Source: Puffinus mauretanicus
Taxonomy: Eukaryota; Chordata; Aves; Procellariiformes; Procellariidae
Direction of reading: 5' to 3'
Length of the DNA: 64,000 nt
Assembly: GCA_023333565.1 (NCBI GenBank)
Contig: JAJKFH010003599.1
Span: forward strand, 496,001-560,000
Shown: positions 1 to 56,814 of the stretch, in pieces
How the letters are laid out: every line of letters starts with the position of its first letter
How positions within the stretch are numbered: the stretch's first letter is position 1
Made by a program: the position numbers and the translations under genes
Notes under the pieces: model-generated
Seen by the model: the letters and a program-made list of their open reading frames with translations, nothing else
Database searches by the model: none
What the model was told of the DNA's origin: nothing

Positions 1-2329
1 TTATGATAATAACTAGAAAAAATAAAATGCCTTACAGCTGTATGAAACAAATTAGCTCTCTAGCCACAACTCTGCAGAGATCGGAAAGTAGAAAAAAAAT
101 GAGAAACTTGCACCAGATTGATTGCAGTAGCACAGTTGTGGAAAGCAAGAGTATTTTCGATCAAGTACAGTTCAACATATTTATCAGTGCTTACTCTAGT
201 CAATTTAACAGGAGGAAAAATACACTGTAAAAATATTCTCTCTGAGATTCCAAATTAAATCATGCTAAATATTATTTAGGTTATCTTTTTGAAAGCAGTT
301 GTTGTGATTGGTGGAAATATTAAACTTAATAAACTTGCTATTTTTGAAGTTTGCCCCCTCCCCAATTTTTTCCACCTACATACTGTCACACACTATTACA
401 GATTATTGGGGTATTTTCTAGTGGTAATTTGAAATCAATTTAAAACAGACATATTAGTGTTTCAGGAAACAACATACAATGATCAATTTTTAATTTTAAC
501 AGCCATTCCATGTGACATTTTAGTAGTTGTTAATTAGATAATTAATTAGATAATGAACTTCTTACCCCTAGGTTATATATTGATATTTTTACATTTTAAA
601 AATCAAAATTTAAAACGTGCTGTATATTTTTTAAAAGGTTTAAATGCAAAACCAAACCAGAAATGAAAGTTAATTTATTCCTGAAAAGTTTATGGAGTTT
701 GGTTTTAGCAAATGAAGATTTTCTTTTGGCTGGAATACGTCAGTTTTCTATTCAGAAGACTTAAGCTAATGAAGATATTTCTTTTGACCAAGCTAAATTC
801 ACACATTCTAGTTTTGTATTGGCTTGACATGGATTTTGTGCCTGTCCACATTGCTATGACATCTTGTGGAATTTCCAATGAACACTGGATGGTGTATGTA
901 TACATCATACTTTGATTGTAGTCTACATTTGCAAAAATCTGAGTAAAAAAATGGGATTTTGACGAAGCAGAATGTTTTGTTATTTCAACACTATGAAAAA
1001 TAAAAATAAGAATCTTCCCCTCTTCAGAATTCAATTTGCTTTGGAATATGAAAGTATTTCGTTTGTCCATCAGAGTCATTGCTTTCTCTTTCTGACTGAC
1101 AGGATGTGGAACATCCCAGGGCTTGCACTGTATCATGGAAGGAGTAGTCAATCCAAGGAGATCAACCTATAGAGGGGATTGATTACATGAGGTATCCAAA
1201 CGGTACTCCTGGGATACCCTACCTCATTCAGGTTACATCACAACATTCAATTACAAAAATGTCTGCATAATGTTCTAACATTTGCTTCTGAACTGAAAGT
1301 AAACATGGAGAGCTTCAACTCAGCAATTATTCCACCCGAACACATGTTTCTGAATGAAAAAGTCAATGCTCCACTGCACTTTTATTCTAGTGCTTAGGAA
1401 GAGAAAAACCAGCATATTAATGAAATGCTGAAATATATTTGTCTTATGTTACCACTAACTGAACAGCAATGGAATGAGTGCTGAAGATATGGCAAAACTA
1501 CACGCTAATGAGAAAATTCTCAGTATTAATATGTACTGACTGCCCAATTATTTTATTTAACAGCAAGAATCACAAGTAGTACATTGGAAAGAAACTGTAT
1601 GATAACATCAAACATTGTGCTATGCTCTCTTGTTCTGCAGAAAATTCTGTGTGATTCAGAGTCCAAAGATACTTGCTATGCACAGCAACATCTTGGTACC
1701 AAATAAACAGCCATGTTACTGGAAGACTAAGAGTAGTCTGCAACTTGAAATGACAAAATTTCCCAAACCATATTCTGGAACTCAGGGAGGTTGACTCCAT
1801 TTAAAATGGATATAAAATGTTTTTGTTTGGTTGGTTTTTAGCCACAACAAGAAAAGATACTGGTGTGAACCTTGGGTGTGTAGAAAGCTCCGTGTGTAGA
1901 AAGCCCAGAAAGCATGACTAGAATAGGGGCAGAACGCGCACAAATAATGCTCTTTATCCTTCGTACTTTCCCTAGAATCTCTCATCTCCTGCGATAAATA
2001 GCTCTGACCATACTTCTTCTGTAGTAGTAGCAAAACCAGACAGCGTCTGCTCCCACTGCCAAATACCTGTGCACAAGATCTGCCACAATTTATTCTCTCT
2101 TCCTATAAAAATATAGTATGTTCAATTAACATTAGAACTGCTCCCACTTAATCAATACAATTTAAGTTTCTTTTGTAAAGCCACATTAAAGTTCATGGAA
2201 AATGTATCACCAAGTTATACTAGTTCATGTGTTAACTTTTCTCTTCCCATTTTTCTTTTAGCACCAGAGAATCAGTGTTCTTATCTAACATTAACTAACA
2301 CATTTCTTTTACAAATAAAGTTAACTTAC
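1..2329 (-). other. CBLB intron downstream of window exon 10 (3' end outside window)
   Basis: No further CBLB exon is found. I looked for the acidic EEDDDEYKI-type exon on the minus strand and saw none. It contains a perfect 12-bp tandem duplication, TAATTAGATAAT, at 531-554. A 148-codon minus-strand frame at 705-1151 has no recognisable domain and no coding signature. A stop (AAG TAA) sits right at the exon 10 boundary if this intron is retained. Confidence 0.85.
531..554. repeat. Tandem duplication, 12-bp unit, two exact copies
   Basis: TAATTAGATAAT at 531-542 is repeated exactly at 543-554. AT-rich slippage product; contains TAATTA homeobox-core-like words, but no evidence of binding. Confidence 0.85.
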
Positions 2330-44722
<42,393 letters not shown>

Positions 44723-45672
44723 CTGTAGATATAATAGGGAGGGGGGGGGAAAAAAAAATCACATCAAACCCTTAAAATGGAATAAATTGAATCAATCTTT
44801 CAGTACCTCATATATCCTTCATATTTGTGTAATAATCACTGTGTGACACAAGAAAAACACTGAGTTTTCAACTGAAAATACAAAGGAATACAAATCAGTA
44901 GTTTGTGTTTCCATGCACTTCTGAAGACATATCTCCATGAATATAAAATCATTTGTTCAGCAACAGAACAGATTTGAGTTCTCAACTGCATATTCCAGCT
45001 ACATTTCTGATCCCCATAAAGATTAAGCTTGTGCATTTCTATTTCATTCAGTCATTGCAGAAGCAGGAATTTATACTAATTAGACAGCGAATACATTAAA
45101 AAAAAAACCAAAACAACAACACACCAAAAAACTCAAAATATAGTTTATATGTGAGATCAAAGCTATTTCAGTCCAGGTTTACAGAAATATAAACACAGCA
45201 CAGGACTAGGTTTACTCTTTTTTCCCATGACAATTTTATTCTTTTTATTCTTTCCAGCTTTCCCTTACTGCAGCTACTTCCTATTCTCTTTTTAAATGCC
45301 TTCTCTTTAGTTAAAACTTGCTTTCAGTTTTCAGTGGCATGCTAGAAACAAAAATCAAGCTTCTTTGCTATCAGCTCACTTCCATAAGTTTTCCAGACTT
45401 GTATCAGTTAATCAAAAATTATTTATTTTTTGGCACAGAAATCCCATTTAGTATAGTGCAAAGAACACAGCATCCTTAAATGCAAATAATCCTTTCGAAT
45501 GGAAAAAGTCTCTGGGAGATGGTGGGAAGAGGAAAGAGAAGAAGGGTGAAGCAATCTTCTGGAGATTCTTCAGATGATCCTTGCAGTAAAAAAGGGGTAT
45601 CTTCCCACCTGATATATGAAATAGACCACCCAGCAGACTGAATAGTTTCTGATGAAGAATTTGTGTTCTTAT

Positions 45673-45698
45673 GTATTTTAATGAAGTATTTTAATGAG
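45673..45698. repeat. Tandem duplication, 13-bp unit, two copies
   Basis: GTATTTTAATGAA at 45673-45685 is followed directly by GTATTTTAATGAG at 45686-45698. Intronic, no evident function. Confidence 0.85.
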
Positions 45699-48600
45699 TC
45701 AGAAGTGTCCTGTGTCAAGCCCATTCACCTTTCACGACCTAGGGTACTACTTAATAGTGCCTCAAACAATTTAATGAAAAACATAATAAAATGCTTATCA
45801 GTCATGTAATTTATGACTGCTTATAGACAGTATTTAAATAAATTCAAACTTATTCACAAGTCCCCAGCCACATGAAAAGATTAAGATAGATTTTTACATA
45901 TGCATACCAAATAGCTTCCAGAATGCTCAAAAAAGCAGTTCAACACATTTCCTGGGGTCTTCCTAAAAGAACACTCAACTTCATCCTGAAGCAGTAATTA
46001 TTTCAACTAGATTTGTGAATAACTTATAATAGAGATTCCTGTGGAAGCAGTGTTGCAGATTTTACTATAGGTTTTGCTACCAGGAAAACTATGGTAAAAA
46101 TAGTTATTATTAAAACATAAGTAATTTAAAACAAACAAACAAACCCCTGATGAATACACTCTTCCTCCCCTCAAGATTCAAAATGGTTGTAGGGCTAATT
46201 CTTTCAGAGTCCTTTAATTCCTCCAGTATAATCAGATGTCTATAATTATGATGCCCAACTGTTCCTTATTTTCTGGATTTGTTCCTTGCTATCCTCCTTC
46301 CTATTTCCTTTGTACTTTAATTACACACACGTGTTCTTTATTATTTTACTCCTCAGAACTCAAGCCTGATGCAAAGAGCAAGCAACAGCTATTTTAATGT
46401 GGCTTCCTCAGCCAGCCCTAGACCCAAGATTAAGCAAGCAGCTTTCTGTACTCAGGACAGATATAATGCGGTGCAAGTTTGAACAGAGCTCTCCCTTGCC
46501 TGGTACACCATATATCTGCCTACATTAGCAATGTACTGTGCTGCAGGGGTTCTTTTCAGGTACAAATTTACGTAGTGAGCTTGTTGGATTCATGAGGCTT
46601 GAGCCCTGTGGTGAACTAAGGGATGAAGTCACATACAGGTGCCACCTGGGGCGCTTCCCTGCCCAGAGGGGAGCGTGCGTGTGTCTGTATGCGCACGTCC
46701 ATGCACATGCATCGCCTGTTAGGTAAAGCTGCACAGTACGTGACCAGAACCAACGTGGTAGGAACTGGACAGCAAATGCACAGTATAGATATGCATCCAA
46801 ATGGTTGTATCTAAATCACAAAGCCTGTTCCTTCCCTGTTTGAACAGCACCACTCACTAAGTGCATCAATACACTTTTGTTTCGTTATACAAGTTGGTTA
46901 AAACAAAGAAAAAAGCCAAAATATGTTTTGTTTGTATTTGTATAAACAAGAAAAAATGTTCTAATATCAAACTAAGATACCATCTTTCCATCTGACTGCA
47001 AAGCTGAAACTTGAAACCAACTAGAACCTTATCTGTGCCTGAACATACATCACAGCAGAAAATAGAAAATTCTTGATCATTTATATATATGTGGTAGCTG
47101 TGTTTCCTCCTTAATTTTGATTCTTGCTGTACCAGATTATTATCTCAAGTCCTTCTTTGGTATCAAATAATCATGATAAATCATGTCTTAACTTTTCACT
47201 CATATATTTTTTCTTTAGAATTGTAAAGGACATATTGCACCATTTTTGTTTAAGGTATGCTTATGTGATACCAGATCTCAGTAACTTACTGAGACAGAGA
47301 TACAAAGCTCTATGATTTCAGAAATGGTTTTCAAGAATTATACAAGGTGCAGAGATGATGCCATCAGGGTGGGCCAGCGATTCTCCCTACCTGTGCATTT
47401 CACTCTTCTGACAATGTCTATCCATTTTAGCACATGTACATTTGCTGTCTTGTGGAGGGCATTCCCAGGGCATCTCAAGAAGCACGTATTCCACTTTATC
47501 CACTTGGCACCCTGCACAGTTCCATTTTTTAAGTTAGGATGACTCCTTTTTCTCCCCCCATATAAAAATGGAGCAGTGTCAAAAAATTTTCCATCCTACT
47601 TTCCATTCGTAAGGGTAAGACAAGGTATTCAAGTCCTATTTATTTGAAAAACAACAACTAAAACCATCAGCTTCAGCATTTGGTGAATAACCTTAATGGA
47701 AGCCAAAGAGCTGGTCAATCTGAGCCATCTGTTTTAGGTCTCATTCCCACCATGAGACTGTAAAGAAACCAATCTTTATCAGCTCAGCCTGCACCTCTGA
47801 CAGTAACGGGCTTTTCTTCTCCTGGTCACAGTGAAGACTGTTGTAGTGGCAGAGGGACAATTGTACTGGCAGTCCGGTGGCACAGAAGAGCTGAGTAGAT
47901 ACCTTTGACTCACGAGATTCTAGCAGGGGAGGGGTATCTTAAGGGATCCTATTGGAGCTACACCTCAAAAAAATGCTATGCAAATTATAGCGAAACAATG
48001 GTTTTAATGCCTCAGCAGCCAGCCTTCAGGGTTTAAAATTATAATATACTTTCATTGGCAACCTGGAGCAGGTTAGAGGTGGGATTTCTTTCCTCAGCTA
48101 TGTTATACCTGGTACAGAGCACAAACATCTGCTTTATTTCTGTAGAGCGAATGGGTTTCATGCTGATGAGAAAAACCTTATCTTTCAGAAATCAAAATCA
48201 AACAACACTGCTTCTCTATACCAAATTGAACCGAGATGATCATTCTCCACAATATAATAGCTACTGTGGTAAGATTTAAGAATATTTTAACACTAAATGA
48301 TGCTATATCAACTGCATTTTATGTAATGCATACTGTAGGTCTGTTCCATATTATTTCTAACATAGTCAACACTTATTACTTGATGTTTTTCCTATGATTC
48401 ATCCTTAGCTTTTGCTAACTTACTTTTGCCATCTTAAACCGATACCACACAGTTCAAACCCCTTGTAGAATTTGATTTCTGAAGTACCAGTTTTTCAGTC
48501 ATACTCTATTATTTGTGGCCAGACATGCTTGTACATGACAGATCTACTGAAGAACCAGCAAGATTTGAATCAACCCCAGAACACCTAAGATATAAAAATT

Positions 48601-51600
48601 AAAAATTGAACTTTCATTTAGTATAAACTTGTAAAGGTCTATTGAATCAGTAAACATCTTTTGGTTAATCAGAAGAAAGATGCATTTTCTTGATTTCAAA
48701 ATCAACCTGTCTTTCGGAGTTATACCTCATCAGCAAGTTTTCTAAAATACAGACTTTATAAAGCCTGAAAACAAGAATTGTGAGTTTGTTCACTTTTCAA
48801 TAAGTTACTATATTCTGAATCAATTTTCTCTTCAACTCCAGGGAGGGGGTTCTGGCTAGAGAATACTCCAAAGATTTCATAACTGAAGGACTTTTCAAAT
48901 ACACAGTCATATGCGATTTGAAAACAGGGCTTAATAATGGAAATATTACAACATCCCAGCCACAACCAGAGCAGTGGCAGCTAGTAGTAGAAGGTCTGAA
49001 GCCGTCCTACCCTCCTGGATCTATTAAACAGGAAAGCAAAGCATAACCAGCATGCAATAATACAGATAAGTTTTGGCCATGTCAACTTTATAATCACTGT
49101 ATGAAAGCTAATTTTACTTTTTGGAAGGCAATACGGTCTAGCAAACAGAACTGGAGAAGGAATTAGGCAGTGTCACTTCCTTTCTGCCACTGGCCTGATT
49201 ATGAGGTGGGAGGAACACCTGTGTCCTGCATTTACTGCCTGTGTATGCAATGAACAGAGTAAAACACTCCGAGACCTCCAAACTTGGAGAGCTCCAAACA
49301 AATACGCTTGGCAGAATCAGCATATACATAAATATACAAAGCAAAGCACACATTTGTGCCCTGATCCTTCATAATTACTGGATTTCACAGATGATAAGCA
49401 AGACAAAGTCATTTTAGCAATATGTACTTATACCTCATGCAACAACTTGAAAATGCATAAACCTGCTTACATATTGTATGGGTATATCACTTCTACTTTC
49501 ATTCTTGTATGTTACTATCTCCCATGAAAAACAATTTTTTTTGTTTTACAACTCTACATATTTCTAGGAAAAAAACAGTGTAGAAAAGAAGTCAGACTGT
49601 ATAACTTTGCAGTTATGTCATTCCAAAAATTAGGTTACTGCTGGGTTTCCTTCTTCATTGCATCTAGTAAGCGTTTAATCTTTCTGCATCCACATAGATA
49701 TACCTTGTTAAACAACAACCTGCTGTAATAAACAATACATTAACTTTCCAAGCTCATAATATATAACTCAATCCCCTGGCACAGAAAAAGTCTTTAGAGC
49801 TAGAATAAAATCCGTTTGACAGCTAAGAATATTTTCCAGATAGATCTGACATAAAAGTATACCAGACTATTACTAAATAACAGATAATTCCTCTACAATT
49901 CTTATTTAGAATAATTGTACAAAAAGACAGCTCCGTTAGCTGGCAAAACTGCAAATCATAACTGCTTATGAACCAAGATAAAAGAAATTTTGAAACGCCT
50001 GCATAAGGTGAATTGTTTAACTTTTAAAAATCCATCCCCCCCAAATATTAAAGCTTCAAAATCCAAAGCATATGTACAGAGCACATTTCACATAATTATT
50101 TATATTCAAAACAGATTTCTGATCCATATGCTCGAGTTGCAGTACAACACAAGGATCCTACAAAATACATGTTACTAATTCAAACGGACAGAATAGAGTC
50201 TTGTGATTCAGGTATAGAAGAGGGAAGCGGAGACCCATGTCCCGAGCTCTTCCACGCTGCTCTCCGAGAGCTTTTACATTTTGTGCCCCAGACTTCCATT
50301 CTGTGAAAAACACCCTTTCCAAATTAGTTCCCGTTTGTATTTTGCCACCTTGAGGAAAATCATAGCTGCCCATAAAGCCTCTTGACAGATTAACTACTTC
50401 TGCCATTCACTACTGACAAGTGACACAGACAGGAATGCACTAAGTTCAGGACAAATCATGAAAAAAAAATATTTCTGAAGAAACATGTGCATTTCTGAAG
50501 ATCTCCAGAAGGCACAGGAACATGGCTAAAATGATATATGCTACTAGCAGTTCACTCTTGATAATCCAGTATAACCCTGACTCATTTATCCCCCTTCCTC
50601 TTCCAGAACTTCCCCTTTCACAGACAGTAAATGTAGGAAGAAAAAAACAGAAAAAAAAAAACAACAAAAAAAACCCCAATGCTGCTGTTTTAGAAAACTA
50701 CAGGTGCAGAACACAGTCAGATAGTCTTAACAATGGAGCTCGCCTTAACACTTCAGAGGAAGTAAAGGAAACCAAAGGTTCCTGTCAACATGCCTGCGGA
50801 CAAAAAAACCTGTCTACATCATATTTGGCAATCAGCTCAACTCTGGATCTGTGCAATAATTATTTTTAAAAGCTATATAAGGGCAGGGTATTGTTCAGGG
50901 ACCAAAGTATATGGGCCTATTCTTGGGATGAAATATCCCTGGGACTAAGAATAAGAGTGAGCTCTATTTCCTACTTGTGCTGCTGACTCATGGAAGGAAC
51001 ACAGACAAATAAATTAATTTTGCTGTGCTTTAGTATTCCCCATCTGTAAGCCCAGAAAAAAAATGACTGCCTTCAACATGGCGAGGTTCAGCCAGTAATT
51101 AAATTCATCATATGTTAAACATGAAAAACAAGTATAAAATTGTAAGAAACTACCTGGAGGCAACTACTACTTTTCCTTGAATCCTGGAGGAGTTGAGCTT
51201 ATCATGAGTAGGAAAGCAGTACTCTCCCTTGAATGTCTCTCCATCAGCCTCTTTCTGACAGATACAAGGAGTATTGTGCAAGAGCATTGCAGCTGTGCTA
51301 TTCACAATGGATACCAAAAGGAAAAAATGGCAGACTTTGGGCAAGATTCAGGCATGGATGTTTGGGAAAACAAAGCAAGTCAATCACAATGTCACCTCAA
51401 ATTTTCCTCCACCTTTTCCTTTGCTTAAAAACCATTTTACATTGATACACCAACTTCCACGAGCAGTGTTCTCATATTTTAAAGACCCGAAGAGTATCAA
51501 AATGGAAGAGGACAATGCTTGAAGAACTCAAAATTTCATTCCATCTTTCAAAACTACTTATCAGCTGTTGTTGCTTCTGTAGTAGGTATTTGCTGCCCCA

Positions 51601-54600
51601 TTTATGCAAAAATAAAGAATGAATATAATACACAATAGCTTGGTAAAGAAAATGGAATATAAATACCACGTAAGGAAGACGGCCAGGGTTTCTCCAAATC
51701 TAAGACTCTCAACAAACTGATGAGTCTGTCTACTCACTACTCTCTCTGATCTTTCATTATGAACTGGCTTGCCATTGCGCCTACCAACATCTCTTAAGCA
51801 AAGGCCTGTATTTGGTTTTTGCTAAACAAAAACTTCATACAGCAGCAATCATGAATAGCTCTCGTCAGTTGGGCTTTACAGCCCACGTTTTGAAAATTCC
51901 ACTACTTCCAGTTCTGTCCAAAGGACAGTTACCCAGCACAGATGAATGCCTCAAGGTACTTCTAAAGTGATTTAATCTCTTTTCTCACTAGTAGTCAGGT
52001 ATACGAGGCAACAAATATATCCATGAAATGAAAACACAAAGAGTGTTAGCAGGAATTAAAGTAACAGTCTGCATAAAGCAGAAAGCAAGTTGTCAAAAAT
52101 GAAAAAAGGTGTGTTGACAAGCTAAAGATCTAATAATTTTCTCCATAAATAGTTATTATCTCTATTTACATATGCAAAAAGGCAGAGGTAACCAAAAAAA
52201 CCTCTAGAGAATGCTACTCACGGAAAGAAATTTGCATAAAACTGATCTCAATATTTACAAGTATAAATGCTTTGTAAAGGATAGTCAATCCTATGACATT
52301 ATAAGTAGCAACATAAACTAAGAGCTAACAGATTTATTGATTTTACTACCGAAACTTTTAATTGAGCCACTATATCATCCTTACATAACACATGACTTAA
52401 CATACTTCACCTTATATGTATAGAGATAAAAAAACAGAGCTGGACACTGGTTTATTTAGTTTTATTTGCTACTTTTTAACAGTCAATTGCTTTTGCACTA
52501 TGGTTCCACTCATCAGTATTAACATGTTATTTAGCACTGTTCTGCCTCCTCCATCCCCCTCCTGTAGATGTCTTTGTCTACCAAGATCCAATGTTATTAA
52601 CTGAACACTGACTTAAGTGTAAAGCCAGATATCTGCACCTATAAATGAAACTGAAGTTGTCACAGAAATCCCCAGGAACAAGAGTAAATCCCGATTTTGA
52701 AGAGTTCAATTAAGTCACTGAATACATGAATATGTCAAACTTTTTAAAAAACAAGTGAATTAATATGAAACAAGGAAGCAGCAATTAGCATGCTTTCACC
52801 ATCTTCCAAAGCTTTCTTCAAGAGGAAGGAATATTCAAAAGAACTCTTGGCCAACATAAGCAGTCTGTTAAAGGCAGAGGTGTGGTCGGTGTAATTTTTT
52901 AGTACCTGATTAGGACACTAAACACCTTGAATTTCATTGCAAAGTGAGGTCACTACTATAATTCATACTATCCATGTACTAGAATTATAACTGATAGCAT
53001 CAACAGGTGTTAACATTTCCCCATACAATCATCACCCTCATAATTCTTGTGAGGCTTACTTGGTTTGGAGATTATCTGTGCCACGGATAAAGCACATCCA
53101 TGCCAGGCTAAGCAAAGCTGCATGCAAAAAGGGACACTTCTGTGTGTGGAGCAACTCGAGTGACTCTGGAAGGGATACGAGGCTGAGTTTGGCACAAATC
53201 CTGCCACAGCCAATGGCAGCAGCCCAAAGGCCGAGGATGGCACAAGGAGGTACTGATGTGACTAAATGCTTTATCTGCTTGACAGCAATCAGGCATGTGC
53301 AAAGGAAAGTGGTTTAGTTCTGTGTTGTGCTTCATCTAGTCTGCTGTCATGCAGCACCAGGAAACTCAGTGGTTCTGAGGTGCTAATACCAACAAAGCAG
53401 GTGTGCCATAGAGCACCCTGAGGAAAACTCTTTAGTATCTAGGTCTGCCTGTTATCTGAGCAGCAAACAATTGATTACACTTCACTTTTTTGGGTTGTGG
53501 TGTGCTATTTTCTTACACAGAAATAGTCCAGAATATGTACTGCAGGCTTGTTCTTTCGGAATTTTCTATTCAGACTCTATTACCTTACCTTAAAACATGC
53601 TGTAATTACGTTTTCTAAGTGAAATAAATTAAAAAGAGACTCCATCGAAATGAGCATCCTCAGCGACAGGCAATATAAATTCAAAACCTATTGAATTCTG
53701 CAACAGTGTAGTTTCTTGTGTAGACAAATCTTTCCGATTGTTAAACAGTTAATCTAAAATTTTTCAGGCTTACTGCTGTCGTCACTCTCAATGACTGTGG
53801 AAGAAATCTGCAACACAATCTAGCCATTTCTGAAAGCAGGACTGGTAATACTTTTTGCTGACATTAAGAAGTTTTGGCAAACTAATATGCCTATATATCT
53901 TTTTTCATACATATCGTTCTCAAGTACCTAAATCCAATTTTGATATTTAACAGGAAATGGTCTTTGGATCATATGTGCCTACCAGTGCTCTTGTGAAAAT
54001 TTACACAAATTTGGCCAAATGATGAAACTGAGGGAAATCTTATCCAAGAGGGCCCAAAACAAAATTCAAAATTCTCAGCTCCTACGGTTGACTAAACTAC
54101 ATACGACACATTTGCAGAAAACTCAGCCTGAGCTAGCTTGCAGCTGTGGGGCACAACTCTTAATTCTTAAGTAGTGGGCTTTCAACACCAAAGAGGATAG
54201 GATAAGAAAATTCTTCTCCATTTCTCTCAGTGAAGCCCACAACGAACTCAGAAAGGCAAACAAGCTGTTTGATTCAAGGGCAAAGACGACAGAAGCTAGA
54301 GAAGGGAGACGGAAAGAAATAGATGGCAAGATCGACATAGTGAAAATTGAATTAAAAGGTATGATAACGCAGAGCAGCATAGGAAAGCCCATGAGAAAAT
54401 GCCAGCACTTCTACAGAAGAACTTGAACAGCATGAAAAAAATAAACTATAAGGAGATGCATCAGGAGAAACATCAGGAACAAACACATATATTTTATGGT
54501 TACTTGCTGAGTGAACATCTACCATGTGCATTCAGGCCTTCCCAGGCAACAGTTCCATGGAATAAGAAAATTTCATACTGTATTTAGAGACTATCACAAT

Positions 54601-55360
54601 GTACAAATACAAAGGGGACCAACCATGGTCACAGATATAATCTTATTTCTGGCAATTTTTTTAAGATTTTACCTTTTCAATTTTAAAATACTATAATTTA
54701 ATTTTTTCTTTTTGTGAGTCGTAAGAAGTGTAATAGTATTTTTACCGGTCAGATCTTCCGATACAGATAAGGGATCTGAACGGAAGTTTTAAAATAACTT
54801 AGCATTCACTTTCATGCATTAGGAGTGTAGAGAAGTATCAAAACTGCTGTATTTTTTTAAGATTATTTTAAAATGTGCCATAACCTGCAGAGGTGATTAT
54901 TACCTGCTCTGTCACGCACAATTTCCACTGAGTGTAAGATTGCAAGTCAACAAGCTGTTCCAAAATTCCTAAGAGACTGGCCAAAAGGGAATTTTCCTGG
55001 CTGAGCTGCTTCTGAGACTTGGTCAAGAGACAATGCTGAGCTGCACATTTTGCCCTAGAACACAACTTTTTCTAAAGTCCTTGGATTTTACTTTTTGAGC
55101 CTCCTTTACATCACCACATCTATGTATTTGTTCTGTGGCAGTGGTAGGAGCCTCTCATCAAAAGCAGAGTTCATTGTTGTACAAAGACTAACCCTCTTCA
55201 TCCCACGTATCTTCCTGTTAAAAGTATCATCATTAAATGAGTAGAAGAACTCTCGAACTCTACATCTTCACAAATATATTTTTTCATAGACCTTCAAATA
55301 TGTCAAAATAAGAATTTTTACTCTAAGCCCTGAAATAAGATTCCATGTAGGCAGCCACTC

Positions 55361-55406
55361 TCATTAAAGCATTCTAAGAATTGTCATTAAAGCATTCTAA
55401 GAGTTG
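55361..55406. repeat. Tandem duplication, 23-bp unit, two copies
   Basis: TCATTAAAGCATTCTAAGA followed by ATTG at 55361-55383 is repeated at 55384-55406 with one base change (GTTG instead of ATTG). This is a local duplication in intron sequence with no evident function. Confidence 0.9.
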
Positions 55407-56814
55407 TTTTTCATGTGCTCTAAAATACATTATATTTACCAAAATGAAAGTCCAAGTGAGAGCTAAATAACCCAAGGAAATCTAATAATCAGCCTTCAAA
55501 CCACATCTCAAGTAATTCCTAGAGTTAAAGTTATTGAATTCCTATCAAACATATAATAAAAATTCCCATTTCCTCAGATGCACTTTAATCAAATCCATCT
55601 GAAATCATTCACTGAAAATTATTTAAATATTACTCAGTGCTGAGATGCAGCTTGTTTGCAACATTCAGTTAACAAAAATCTGTGTCGCATAGCTAAACAG
55701 TGTCACACAAATGCATACGGCACAGAAATATACCACATAAGATACATGAAGTACTGAAACTGTATGTGGGTCTTAGAATAATTACTGTGTTTATTTATTG
55801 AGAGGATGTAAACTGATTTTCTTTCTAAGAAGAAAGTTACCATCTCTGGCCAAAAGCAGTAAATAATACAAATCTACCCTATTCACTTTCACATACACCC
55901 TGAAGCAACCAGCCTCCTGTGTTCTCGCCTATCACGAGCCGCTCTAAACCATTTAAAACTAGATACATTGCTACCAGGTTGTGTTAGGAACTTCATCTGT
56001 ACAGAATAGCAAGGAAAGAAAAATCAGATACTTGGTTCCAAATTGTTACTTAAAATAGTTTCATGACGCTGTACCTACTTGCAGCCCATGAGGATCAGGT
56101 CAGTAGATATCTAACAGGACAATTAGGAACGATCTGGCACCAACTGGGAATACAGCACAGACCAAATAGAACTGGCTGAAATATTTTCATCAGTAATTTG
56201 GATTGAGTAAAAGCAGGCGCTAAAAAATGCGGGCATATAGCTAGACAGACAGCTGTATTTTTCATGAAGACTGAGGCAGAATCTTTACCTTCAGGAAGTA
56301 CTGATGTCAAATTTCAGAACAGAAGCTGTCTATACAAATCAAAATAAAGCATTTTGCATCTTCACTCCTCATCTCCCATGAGAAGCAAAGAAGAGGACAA
56401 AATGAACAAGATTGAAAAGTTCTTTGTGAAAAGCTATTTTTCTTTCTTGGTCTAAAGTATAGTAACCAATGAAGAAATTTATACCCTGACCTGCTTAATA
56501 GATTTTTTTTCCCCTTTTAACATTAATAAGCTTATCCTATTTCAATGACTACATTTATGAACATGGGTCATCCCCCACTGCTTTCAACCAGTGATGATAT
56601 TTTCGTATGTGGACACTTCAATATGGGAGACAATCAAACATTTTAAAGAAAGCTACATAGCCATGGTCTAAGAGGGATGGCCTGACATGAAGAAATAATT
56701 GGACTAAAAAAACTGAAAGCAGAGGGTAGGCATTAAGGGTTTGTGCTCAAAATGGAGGGAAGTACCAGCTGAGTTATAGAGGCATCTGCTCTGTTCAGCA
56801 CATTCACAGGAAAG

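Noticed and set aside
705..1151. 148-codon minus-strand open frame
   Set aside because: Same strand as CBLB but no resemblance to any Cbl-b segment, AT-rich codon make-up, and no plausible acceptor and donor pair. Treated as chance in intron.
53010..53335. Cluster of open frames on both strands in a locally GC-richer stretch
   Set aside because: No similarity to known proteins or repeats that I can name, and no splice signals. Composition effect.
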